Under the pieces are notes generated by a model that was given only the letters and a program-made list of their open reading frames with translations, ran no database searches and was not told the DNA's origin. From positions 531,001 to 595,000 of the forward strand of contig JBBPFI010000015.1 of NCBI GenBank assembly GCA_037974965.1: a stretch of DNA of 64,000 bases, given 5' to 3'. This document shows positions 44,577 to 54,873 of the stretch, in pieces. This DNA comes from Dacryopinax spathularia (Eukaryota; Basidiomycota; Dacrymycetes; Dacrymycetales; Dacrymycetaceae). Positions within the stretch are counted from its first letter, which is position 1; each line of letters opens with the position of its first letter. Both the position numbers and the translations under genes were made by a program.

Positions 44577-45901
44577 ATGCAGCTCAACCTCGAACCGTGG
44601 CTTCGGTCCATCGCCTCCACCCTTGATTCGCCATCAAACGCGCAGCTACCGCAACCTGTGCCGAAGGCACCTATACCGCACGCACCATGTCTTCCAGCTC
44701 GCCTCCCTAACGAGGCATTCATTCAACGAGAAGGGGAACTGTCGGGACCGAGAGCCATTCTAGCCCAACTCAGGCGGTCACCCTCACCAACGGAACTGCA
44801 GGAGGCGCTGGAGACGCCCCTATCTCCTAATCTCGGCCGGAAGGGCAAGGGCAAGGATGTTGCAAAGGGCAAGCGCGCAAAACCCAAAAAGCTAGCAAAG
44901 CCTCCAGGATGGAAGGAGCCACAGATGTATGAGATATTCAGAGCTGTGGAGAATAAGGATGTCATGTTTCTTATGCAAGTCCGGGATCATGCATTTCATG
45001 TGCGCATTTCTATCGACAGGTCACATGCCACATACTGAGTATACAACAGCTTCTACTGAAGAAGACCGGTGATGCGACACCACTGGTACATGCCATGCGA
45101 ATAGGCAAGTCGCATCGGGATGTCGCCATCATCCTGCTCGGAGCGATGAGCCGCTGGGTAAATCACCTGGATGACGAGGAAATCGAGCAACCGCAGACGA
45201 AAGTGCTACTCAAGGCTCTGCGGACCAACTTGAAGCTTGCCATCGACCATGGTCTGGCGAGCAGTCAAAACGACCTCATCCCGTCATGTATGTTCTCCTG
45301 GATACTCGGGTCGCCGTTTAAATCTGATTCGTGTCAGTCCTTCAATGTCTCGTTATGTCCGAAGGCGACCGCTGGGTTCGGTCTCAGACCGAGTCGATAT
45401 CGCTCGCTCTGCGTCAAGGGACGGAAGGCAAACCGGTTGCCACAGCAGAAGCGGCCGTGAGAGCATTTGCAACACGTGAACTGGGCAAGGCAGAATTTAT
45501 CGCTGCCCTGGAGGAATAGTATGCCCATATGCCCGACCCTTGGGAAGATGCTTACCACCGACTTCAGTGTTGCAAACGCTACGAGCGACCTCATCATGCT
45601 TGGGATATGGTATCAGCTCTCTGAGCACGATCCACATGCCGAGCCCATACCGGCCTACTACTTCGCTCGTGATGATCGGTATGTTCTTTCAATCGTACAC
45701 TGTCTGCTTCGACTCATGGCAGCCTCTAGCATTTACCGTGCCTGGGAAGAACGCCTCAAGGCAGCACCACTTTCAAAAGCAACCAAGCGCCTTCGATGGC
45801 AGATCCGTGTCGTACAAACTGTGATGGAGTCAAGGAATCTGAGCTATCGACAGAAAGTTGAGCACCTCAAAGGTGAACTAGATGAAGGTCCGGGTGTATG
45901 A
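44577..45901 (+). CDS. Conserved helical protein of unknown function
   Basis: Five exons (44577-44999, 45050-45287, 45338-45518, 45568-45678, 45730-45901) give about 374 residues. I have the impression this family is widespread in Agaricomycetes but know no function. The first 100 residues are Pro/Lys-rich ('KGKGKDVAKGKRAKPKKLAK', a possible nuclear signal). From about residue 115 it is alpha-helical and well formed: 'YEIFRAVENKDVMFLMQVRD', 'LLLKKTGDATPLVHAMRIGK', 'DVAIILLGAMSRWVNHLDDE', 'DLIMLGIWYQLSEHDPH', 'IPAYYFARDDRIYRAWEERL'. The helix pairs around 'GDATPLVHAMRIGKSHRDVA' resemble ankyrin-type units. No catalytic motif seen. Borders are supported by frame at every junction. Confidence 0.75.
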
Positions 45902-46218
45902 GGAAGGAGCGGAGATGGAGATCGAATGGGTCATTCGGCGGACGGTGGGGAGCAGTATAGGGTCAACGCATTGTATTTATATTGCCATCTATACCTCGAT
46001 CCACGGGATTTCTCTGTTGTAGTCGCTATGATCAGTACCGATGCTACTGCATAGGATCATGGTCCATTCCAGGCTTGCGCGTTGCGCGGAACCAAATATC
46101 CCACTTACGCGTCGTTCCAGACGCACTTGCCTAGCTGCTCACTGTACGCGCATATATCCCACTACCTTGCCTGATTTCGCCGCTCCCTTTCCTCCTCTCG
46201 ATTACCTGAATATACACA
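45902..46218. other. Intergenic, proteasome gene promoter
   Basis: 317 bases. Nothing recognised besides a short AT-rich stretch near 45970-45990. Confidence 0.4.
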
Positions 46219-47119
46219 ATGGCCGACGGTGCAGGCAGCGGTGGTGCTTACAGGTGGGCAGGTTGTCCGTATCTGTCAGTGGCCAGTGCTAATGCCAATG
46301 TAGCTTCTCCCTTACTACCTTCAACCCCTCGGGCAAGCTGGTGCAGATTGAGCATGCGCTTGCTGCAGTCTCGCAGGGAACAACAAGTCTTGGGATCAAG
46401 GGTGAGTCGCCTGCTGATCTGGACCAAGCATAAGCCTGAACCTGTTGTAGCATCCAATGGCATCGTCATTGCTACCGAGAAGAAAGCATCATCCATCCTC
46501 ATTGACGACAGTATGATCGAGAAGGTCTCAGTGATCTGCCCGAACATTGGCATCGTCTATTCTGGCATGGGACCGGACTTCCGTGTGCTCGTTGCGAAGG
46601 CAAGGAAGAGCGCGCAGGCGTACTGGAAGATGTATGGCGAGTACCCACCAACGAAGGTGCTGGCGCAGGAGATTGCGACTGTCATGCAAGAGGCGACGCA
46701 GTCTGGGTGCGTCCGTCCTACTTTTGGTCATCCACTTTGTCTGACTGGGCCATAGTGGTGTACGACCCTTCGGTGTTTCATTGCTCGTTGCTGGCTGGGA
46801 CGACCATCGTGGGCCATCATTATACCAGATCGACCCTTCAGGTTCGTTCTGGGCATGGAAGGCGAGCGCAATAGGGAAGAACATGGTCAACGCGAAGACT
46901 TTCCTCGAGAAGCGGTATCACGACGACATCTCGCTAGAAGATGCCATTCACACTGCGCTGCTTACGCTGAAGGAAGGCTTCGAGGGTCAGATGACAGAGA
47001 AGACGCTCGAGATCGGGGTGATCACCGTGCCGCAGGACAACGTGCTGAAGATGAAGGATGGGCGGCCCGTGCCGACATTCCGCAAATTGACGCAAGAGGA
47101 GATCAAGGACTACCTGTAG
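46219..47119 (+). CDS. PRE8: Proteasome subunit alpha type-2
   Basis: Alpha-2 subunit of the 20S proteasome outer ring. Four exons; about 250 residues. After [10 protein letters not shown] the alpha-subunit signature appears across the first intron: '[20 protein letters not shown]', then '[20 protein letters not shown]' and '[14 protein letters not shown]'. '[20 protein letters not shown]', '[20 protein letters not shown]', '[20 protein letters not shown]' and '[20 protein letters not shown]' follow yeast Pre8 and human PSMA2 closely, and the C-terminus is '[12 protein letters not shown]'. Alpha subunits are not catalytic. Convergent with the first endoglucanase gene (about 200 bases). Confidence 0.95.
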
Positions 47120-47320
47120 ACTATTTACCGGAATGTGATGCGAGCATTCCCACCGTTCCGTCAAATGGTGCATATTGAGTTACTCTTTGTGTGGCACAGA
47201 TGCGGCACAACAACATTTCAAGACGCTCTGGCATTGGCTCTTCCGGTGTCACTGGAGCTTATGCGCAGGAAAGGACACCGGCTGTGAGATCGCCACAATG
47301 CTCTCAGCCGGGACATTAAA

Positions 47321-48875
47321 TCAGAAAGTGGGATATGGCAGGTTGGGTCGAATGGCATAGTCCCAAACTGTTCCCTCCGATTAGTAACGCCTCTTCGGAA
47401 CAAGGGTAGGACGGGACATACGCGGCGCGTCCACGGTGTAGTTGGCCGGAGTCAGCGAGAGGATGTAAGTTGTGTCGAAGGCACCAGCCTATAACATTGG
47501 CCGGTGAGTTGCTGACAAGGAAGACTCCGGGCGAACACTTACAGCCCAAGTCGAAAAGCCGAGCATGGTTGGGTAGTTGTTCTTGACAAACGCCAGCTCT
47601 TCGCCAAGCATGGTGAAGCAGCTGGAATCGTTCCTACCGCCGCCGGTTTCGGACAGGATGGCCTGCCTGTTGCCGTTCGCCTGGAGCCAGGTCACGAGCG
47701 TCTGGAGGACGTCTGTGTTGTTCGTCACGCAGTTGGTGTGCGTGCCTATGGCAGGTCAGCTCTCCGAGGTGTTTTCAAGCGGGCTTGGAGGTCTCTTACC
47801 GGAGTTGTCATAGCTGGGAAAAAGAGGGGGACGGACCCATCAGTGATGTTCGCGATTCTTGGATAGAAGACGCACTCGAGGTACTTGTGAACATCGAAGA
47901 GCAGAAGCGACTTGCTGCCCGGGTGAGCGGGGTCAGTCAGGTTCAGCAGATAAGGTCCCATCTCGGTCGGCATGGCCGCCTGTGACAGGTGTTCAGATAC
48001 ATATGCGGTAGGTACTCGCAACCGCTTACAGCGCTCGTCCAAGAGCTTCCTGCATTAGTCATGTGATGAGTATGTTAATGAAGGATGAAGGCTGCAGAAC
48101 TCACCTGGCATGAGCATGGCTTGGCTCGTCGCACCTGCAGCACGGATTGCGTTGATTGCACCTTGGACCTAGTGTCAGGACAGACACATCAGCACTGCAC
48201 AGCGGTAGAGCATATGCGAGAAACTTACAGCAGGCGGCCACAGCGAGTTGTCGGGAAGGTCATGGGGCTCATTCATCAAACCGAAGATCACGCGAGGCTC
48301 GTACTTGTAGAACGCGGCCATCTGCGCCCACATGCTGGCATATTGCTCAATGGTTGGGCCACCCTAGACGAAGTTCAGGAGATCGATCCCAGCAGTATGA
48401 ATGCGCGAACCTGGTTGATAATCTCGCCGTTCCACCGCGCGTAGTTGTGAACCTGAGGAAATTCCGTGAGCAGCATGAACTTGATATATGGAAAGCCGTA
48501 CATCAAGGATCACGTAGGCATTGGTGGCCAATGCGGCCTGAACATTCTGGTTGTACTCATAGAGCCAGGTATAGTTCAATGGTCCACCGAGAGTTGGCGT
48601 TGCCAACTGCCAAGCGAATGGAAGCCGGTAGAGATTTGCGCCTTCCAGCGAGAAGTGCCCATACTGGTAAAGCGGTGGCTGGGCTAGTAATCCATTATAG
48701 ATAGGTCCTTCAGCAGCAAGTCAAGATACTCACTGCCCGGACCCTGGAAAGAGCCATCGGTGTACACCGTGAAGTCATAACCGGCCGTGTTGACACCGCC
48801 AAGACGAGGGAGAGGGGACAAGGCTGCCGCGGAGGCAACCAGGCCAAGAGTGAAAGCAGAGATTGCGCCTTTCAT
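47321..48875 (-). CDS. Endo-beta-1,4-glucanase, GH5, copy 1
   Basis: Secreted cellulase of GH5 (subfamily 5 type). About eight exons. Signal peptide 'MKGAISAFTLGLVASAAALS', then 'LGGVNTAGYDF', the typical start of the barrel. 'YQYGHFSLEGANLYRLPFAW', 'VHNYARWNGEIINQ' (split by an intron after ILD), 'VIFGLMNEPHDLP' with the acid/base Glu, 'FDVHKYLD' and 'ILSETGGGRNDSSC' with the nucleophile Glu are in order; the C-terminus reads 'VWDYAIRPNLPYPTF'. No cellulose-binding module (CBM1) precedes the catalytic domain. Intron positions match the neighbouring copy at 49558-50940, so the two are tandem duplicates. All active-site residues are present. Confidence 0.9.
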
Positions 48876-49557
48876 TGGTGCCTGAGTACGAACTGAGGCG
48901 ATCCGGTAGACCTCACTGCCATTCTTATAGGTACGTTAGAGCACCCCACAGAGGATTTTCCTTGCATGCCGCATACATCCGGTGGAGGAGGCGGTAGAAC
49001 AAGCGGCGTGCTCGGATGTACGCCCCCAATGGTGCCTAGGCTACTGCCCCGAAGATCCTCCATTAGGCGAGCAGTACTCTCGAGGTATGCCAGATGGAAC
49101 AGCAAGTAAGGACGACAAGCGAGGACCAGAGACGTCCCGCGCCAACCTCGGAAGAGCCAGATGCAGCATGACAGCCGGTTGCCAGCGGGGTTGAGGAAGC
49201 ACAGAAAATCCCGGGAGAACCCTATAGCCTTATCAGGAAAGGCATCGCGTGCCTTTATTCATCTCCGAAAGCACGCTAGAGGGCAAGCCAGAATGCGGAG
49301 TGCTAAAACGCAGGGCCGATGCAAGTATTTCCAGAGATGGAGAATCTAAGGGCGAGCAAGTTCTTAGGATGCGCCGTGGGAACAGGGTGCGAACCCGCTT
49401 AATCTCCATAAGCCCGATTGTCGGCGTAAACATTCGGCGAATTTGGCGTTGGCGCATGAGCACTCATCGCGTAGGAACAACATGCGCACGGTTTATTGCG
49501 GCAAATAAAATAACGGACTCCGATTCTTCCTAAAGACACAGCCTTCGTTATCTACGC
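48876..49557. other. Intergenic between the two GH5 genes
   Basis: About 680 bases: promoter of copy 1 and 3' region of copy 2. No gene seen. A 7-bp inverted repeat (ATGCGCC/GGCGCAT, 49370-49457) does not fold as a tRNA. Confidence 0.45.
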
Positions 49558-50940
49558 TCACGTATATGTGGGCGCCGGCAGATTGGGGCGGATGGCGTAG
49601 TCCCAGACTAGCGTTTAAAGTCAGCGCGTTCATCAATGCGCTACAAATCATACGTACGGGGAGCATCAACCGTCTCGTTGGCCGGAGTCAATGACAAGAC
49701 ATAGGTAGTGTCGAATGCGCCGGCCTGCGAGCAGGAGTCAGGCGTCACGCGGGAGATGGAGCAAGACTAGCACATACCGCCCAGGTGGAGAAGCCAACCA
49801 TGTACGGGTAGTTGTCCTTGACGAAAGCGAGCTCCTCGCCGAGGTAGGTGTAGCAGCTCGAGTCATTACGCCCGCCACCAGTCTCGGACAGGATAGCCTG
49901 GCGCCCTCCGTTGGCCTTGAGCCAGTTCACCAGGTTCGTCAGGATCTCGGTGTTGTTGGTCACGCAGGCTGAGTGGGTGCCACTGTTGTCGTAGTCTACA
50001 AGCAGAAATGATCTGATTAGAGGGATATGCAAATTGTAGTGGTAATGCCGCTTACCGAGATATTGATGAACATCGAACAGTAGGTATTCCGTCGAGCCAG
50101 GGGTAGCAGGGTCGGTGATGTTCAGCAGAAGCGGTCCCATAACCGTGGGCATGGCAGCCTGTGATGAGTTAGTCCGGCATATGCAAGAATTGTCGGAATC
50201 GACATACGGCGCTGGTGTAGTTCGAGCCTAGACAATGGTCAGCTCTGACGCCTCACGAACACAGGCAGTCTTACCTGGCATCAGAATGTACTGGGTCGTA
50301 GCGCCAGCCTCGCGGATGGCGTTGATCGCTCCCTGGACTGCGGGAGGCCAGAGAGCATTGTCCGGAAGATCATGCGGCTCGTTCATGATGCCGAAAATGA
50401 CACGGTCCTGGTTCTTGTAGTAGGCCGCGACCTGAGACCACATGCTGGCGAACTGCTCAATCGTAGGACCGCCCTAGATCAAGTCAGCATTCGTGTGAGA
50501 TGGCAAAATGGACGCATATAGGTTACCTGGTTGATGATCTCGCCATTCCAGCGAGCGTAGTTGTGCACGTCGACGATAACGTATGCGTACGTCTCGAGCG
50601 CGGCTTGGACGTTCTGGTCGTACTGGGCAAGGAAGGTCTGGTTCACGGGGCCTCCGAGAGTGGGGGTCATGAGCTGCCATGCGAAGGGGATACGGTACAG
50701 GTTGGCGCCCTCGAGGGAGAAATGCGCGTATTGGTACAGAGGAGGCTGGGCTAAAATACGATCCTTTCAGTTCCCTGTTATAACAATAGGAGACGGACTG
50801 GACTCACTGTAGGGCAGCGTGTCGTAACCATCGGTGCTAACGCTGAAGTCATACCCGGCAGTGTTCACACCGCCCAGACGAGGCGGCGTGGCCAGGACCG
50901 AAGTAGCAAGACCGATTGCAGTAGCGATAGCGGCGAACAT
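49558..50940 (-). CDS. Endo-beta-1,4-glucanase, GH5, copy 2
   Basis: Second GH5 endoglucanase, same orientation and exon plan as copy 1. Signal peptide 'MFAAIATAIGLATSVLA', then 'PPRLGGVNTAGYDFS'. 'PPLYQYAHFSLEGANLYRIP', 'DVHNYARWNGEIINQ', 'VIFGIMNEPHDLPDNALWPP' (acid/base Glu), 'LLFDVHQYLDYDNSGTHSAC' and 'ILSETGGGRNDSSCYTYLGE' (nucleophile Glu) mark the active site; the end reads 'LVWDYAIRPNLPAPTYT'. A 6-residue mini-exon ('SNYTSA', near 50205-50230) is shared in plan with copy 1. No CBM1. Cellulose or mixed-linkage glucan is the expected substrate, outside the cell. Confidence 0.92.
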
Positions 50941-51699
50941 GTTGACAGTGGACTATCCTGCCGCCCTCATTGCCCTCGATGCAAGACAGCTTTATATTCG
51001 CGCTGCGCACAGGCGTGACAGTCGTGCCTGTTGCATCATAGGCCATCAAGTCTCGAACTAGGCTGGAATGGGCTGATGAAGCATGCCTTTTCCTTTCTCG
51101 AGTGCCGTCCGAAGAATCTCCATTTAGCGTCAACATGTCCCCTCGACAGCGGAGTCCGACAACGTGTAAAGCAACCGCGGTTGTTCTCGAGCGATTCCAG
51201 CCGCACAAAGAGGGAAAAAGGGATCTTCCGTGTCGCCAGCGGCCAGGAAGAAGCATTCGAATGCGGAGAAGAGTGCAGCCAGAAGTGTACGTTTCTATTA
51301 TTAGCTGGTTGAAAGCTTCTGCGATGTCCCGAGAAAAGGCGTCTTTCAGCCAGAATAGAGCGGTATGAAGTGTCATCATGCCATCACCAGGAGACCACGG
51401 ACATAAGCGTTGATCCGGGGCAGACCCCCCGGTGCTTGGAAAATTAGGGGATGCGGGCGGTTCGGATATTAGCGCGGCGATGTTGATTAAGCCAACATTC
51501 AGGACATTTTTCCGAATCTCGCTAGAACGATCGGAATATCCTACTACTCGGTGTCAGTATATGCGCGTTTCCAGGTAATTCAGACTGGCCTGTTCGACGT
51601 CATCAATCAATCTAACCTCGAACATTCCCATATCCGCGGGATGAGCCCGCAAAATGAGTGCAGGTCCCCCACGTCCTCGTCTTCATCTCCACCCCACCC
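50941..51699. other. Intergenic, about 0.76 kb
   Basis: Promoter of GH5 copy 2 and 3' region of the TAF8 gene. No TATA box or repeat stood out. The minus-strand frame 50849-51379 overlaps the GH5 start and is a shadow. Confidence 0.4.
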
Positions 51700-52703
51700 T
51701 CAACGCCCGACATGCCACTTCCTCCCCTGCAGCCTCCCTCTCTCCCAATTCACCACAGGCGCCATATCCGCCACGCTCAACGGCGGCAGGCTCATCGGCG
51801 GGGGCATAATAGCCGATACTGGCTCGCTGCCAGCTCTACTACCGCTCGGCGTGCCGTTCATTCCTCCTCGTACTGCCGGCGCAGGCGCGCTTGCCCGTAG
51901 TGCGGACGCATCGGTTTCGAGCGACTTGATGAGCTTGCGCAGGGAGGCTTCGGCGAGTCGGGACTCTTCGACTTGCTGATTGAGCGTGGTGAGGGAAGTG
52001 GAGTCTTGCTGGGACGGTGCCTAGAAGTTATGATCAGTTCTAGGTTCCGTGGATGCATCAGGTAGGAGACGTACTCGGGTGAAAATGTATGTATGCGGAG
52101 CAGGTAATGGAGGTGCGTGCTCGGGAGCGTATGGAAGGAGTAGCGTCTCGCGCTCGACACCTTCGACATCATCCAGCGTGGGTACGGGCGGTAAAGGCCC
52201 CTGTACTTCTATTCGCAATCCTGCTATGGCGACCGTGAGCGATCATCGGATATGTGACATGTATTGACGCACCTTTCACCGCCTTTCCTCGCCTTGACCG
52301 GACAATCTCTGCCAGTCCTTCTACGCCACCTCGTATTAGTCCGTCCTCCTCGATTGCGTCCCACAGATCGACGACATTAGCCCGACCGCGGCCGGTCCCT
52401 TCTGCGCGCTCTTTCGCAATTTCGAAGATATCCTGCACCACTGTTTTCTCGTCAGTCCGACGTTGCACACATGAACACGAGCGAGGACGTACAGTGTACT
52501 ATAGTATCCTCCAGCCAATGTAAGGCTCCCCGCTCCACATGCGTGAATCCAGCCTGCTCAAGCTGACCACCAATGACGGGTATGAGTGCCGCCTCCAGGA
52601 GGTCGGGCGTAACGGATATCGGCTCTGTTGTTGGTGGCGCCGGAAAGGGTATAGATCTTGCATGTGGGTTCGATGTGCTTGCTGCTGTACTTGAAGAGGC
52701 CAT
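51700..52703 (-). CDS. TAF8: TFIID subunit TAF8-like (histone fold)
   Basis: Histone-fold subunit of transcription factor TFIID that pairs with TAF10. Four exons, about 270 residues. Residues about 30-110 form the histone fold: 'DLLEAALIPVIGGQLEQAGF', 'THVERGALHWLEDTIVHLVQ', 'DIFEIAKERAEGTGRGRANV' and 'VDLWDAIEEDGL', the second and third joined across an intron. The TAF8 C-terminal signature follows: 'LLLPYAPEHAPPLPAPHTYI', corresponding to the LPxxPxPHTYxxT motif of human TAF8. The tail has a helical 'QQDSTSLTTLNQQVEESRLA' region and a Pro-rich end. The TAF3/Bromo-associated family shares the histone fold, but the PHTY motif favours TAF8. Confidence 0.85.
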
Positions 52704-53686
52704 TATGAGAATGCAGACGGTAATTCCAGAGGCGTTGCAATATGTTAACGCTCGGGATTGGATCTGACAATGGAGAGGTGGTCGCGCTGTTAGTGGAAAC
52801 GGACCCTAACGTAGTCACGTGAGCTGTGGATTCTACCTTCTTCCCCAGTAACGTGTTGGAGGCAACAACGGTACCCAGCGGGTTTCACGCATCTTATCCT
52901 CAGATCTCTTCAAGTGAGATACAGTGCGTTGTGTTTTGGTCGTAGGTGAAACGGTCCGAGATCCACTCCTGCGAAACATCGTATCTCAACGATAGCCCAG
53001 AGACACTAGACATGTTGTTGTGCGTTAACATGGCAGAGTTCGGATCAAGAATCGGCGCTACGATGTCTCTGCTCAATCGGTCCCGAACGCCTGAACTACT
53101 CGTGACGGGGACACGGTTCAAACAGGACCGGCTGCTGTCGCTGGATCGGCATTACAGCGCCGAGGATCAGGCTCAATCATTGCTTTGCTGGATTTTTCGT
53201 ACGGGAATATGCAGGAAGTACTCGCAAGCAAATCCACGACTCGCCAGCAAGTCCAGCGAGTCATTTCAAGGAGAAATCCAAGGTGGTCGGACTTGTTACG
53301 GCGATAGAGTCCCGTAAGCTCTGAAGGGCGGCGAAGAGAGCGCCGCTGCCGGACCGCAGGGTTGCCACAAAGCCGGCGATACACGTCAGTCGCGGCAACC
53401 CTGAGCGTCGGAGATCAGATAGCGGAAACAATCTATCTGAGCCCGAGAAGATTCTTGGAAGATCCCATTGAATCGTCATAGCACCGCCACCTGCTTCCTT
53501 TGGCAGCAAGCGACAGCGGGAGTAAATGGCGGCAGACGTCCGCGGTTTGCCTCGGAGCAGCGACTCCAAATACAAAGCCCCGCTCACCCACCTGCTGACT
53601 CTCCTCCCTCAGACGCACCACCACCTCATCTATCTCTTTCTCTTGCTTGTATCGCTCTACTACGACAATAACCAGCAACTTCAACA
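52704..53686. other. Intergenic, about 1 kb, with 10-bp inverted repeat
   Basis: Divergent promoters of TAF8 and ISU1. Contains an exact inverted repeat CAGGGTTGCC (53357-53366) / GGCAACCCTG (53394-53403). A 123-codon frame (52946-53317) has no family likeness. The last 100 bases are C/T-rich before the ISU1 start. Confidence 0.45.
53357..53403. repeat. Exact 10-bp inverted repeat, 27-base loop
   Basis: CAGGGTTGCC at 53357-53366 and its reverse complement at 53394-53403, about 290 bases upstream of the ISU1 start codon. It could be a binding site for a dimeric regulator or chance. Confidence 0.7.
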
Positions 53687-54370
53687 ATGTTCAGAACTGC
53701 CCTACGCTCGTCTATGCGCCCTGTCGTGGCTGGTCCATCGGTTCGTCGTGCACCAGCTGTGGCGCAAGTCGCAAAACGCGCGTATCACCAAAACGTTATC
53801 GACCACTACGAAAAGCCTCGCAATGTGCGTATTTGAGGACACACCCTTCCATCCACCCGTGCTAATGAGCCCTCAGGTCGGCTCGCTGAACAAGAACGAT
53901 CCTGATGTCGGAACTGGGCTTGTAGGTGCACCAGCATGCGGAGAGTACGCGATTTTCCCTGCCTCCACACACTCCACTTATTAACCCTGTTGCCAGCGTG
54001 ATGAAGCTGCAGATCAAGGTCGACGAGAACGGCATCATCCAGGATGTCAAGTTCAAGACATTCGGCTGCGGCTCCGCCATCGCATCGTCATCCTTCGTAA
54101 CAGAGCGGATTAAGGGCCTGAATCTCGAGCAGGCGGGTCAGATCAAGAACACCGAGATCGCCAAGGAGCTGGCTCTGCCGCCCGTCAAGCTGCATTGCTC
54201 AAGTACGTATCACTCGCAGCTGTTGAAAGCGCAAGATTCTGACTGTATCTGCAGTGCTGGCTGAGGACGCCATCCGGTCTGCCATCCGCGACTACAAGAC
54301 AAAGCGGTCCAAGATCTCCCCTGCTGCAACTTCACCGCAGCCCCAGCAACCCGAGGTCGCGATGGCCTAA
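53687..54370 (+). CDS. ISU1: Iron-sulfur cluster assembly scaffold ISU1
   Basis: Mitochondrial IscU-type scaffold on which [2Fe-2S] clusters are built by Nfs1, frataxin and ferredoxin, and from which the Hsp70 Ssq1 releases them. Four exons, about 172 residues. Residues about 1-32 are an Arg-rich presequence ('MFRTALRSSMRPVVAGPSVR'). 'YHQNVIDHYEKPRNVGSLNK' opens the mature protein; the three cluster cysteines lie in 'GAPACGDVMKLQI', 'KFKTFGCGSAIASSS' and 'ALPPVKLHCSMLAEDAI', the second intron splitting GD. LPPVK is the Hsp70-binding motif. A 20-residue Lys/Pro/Gln tail extends beyond the usual end. Identification is secure. Confidence 0.96.
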
Positions 54371-54873
54371 ACGAGCCATCCATCCTCACCGACCCTCCTA
54401 TCTCCTCCCCACCTCCCTCGACACGCGCTACCTCACCCTCATCCTTGATACGCCCCGTTCCAGTGATCCGTTTCCAGTCCCGGCTCAAGAAGCATATGTA
54501 GCATGATTAAGGTTATTTTTCGCAAGTTCCCGTTTGTGAGAAGTCATTAGGCGTTAGGCGGTTTAGGGCAATGGCATGTTAGTTTTTTTGGTGATGATAG
54601 CATGTTACTCCTGTAGCAGGTGTTTACGCGGCCGAAGAGAAGAGGGTTGGCTGGGTACACGTAGCGCAGGCTGCGGGTTGAAAATGGCATGGCTGGGTTC
54701 AACACCTAGCTTTCCAAGCATAGACTTCCACAACTCACGATCACCGGCAGCCAACTAGCCCTCTGAGCAGCGATACGTGTACAAGCACAAATTATCATTA
54801 CATGCGTCATCAAGTCCGATAAAGCCGAAGCCCGTCCCCTGGACTCGGTAGCACACCGCCCTCGGCGGAGTCA
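54371..54873. other. Convergent intergenic region
   Basis: About 500 bases between the ISU1 and PRP31 stop codons; AT-richer than the coding sequence around 54505-54600. No gene seen. Confidence 0.45.

Noticed and set aside
49370-49457. Possible tRNA on the minus strand (7-bp ATGCGCC/GGCGCAT pair and a GGGTTCGCACCC block)
   Set aside because: The T-arm-like block is not adjacent to the 3' acceptor strand, no D-arm or anticodon arm fits, and no CCA-side geometry works.
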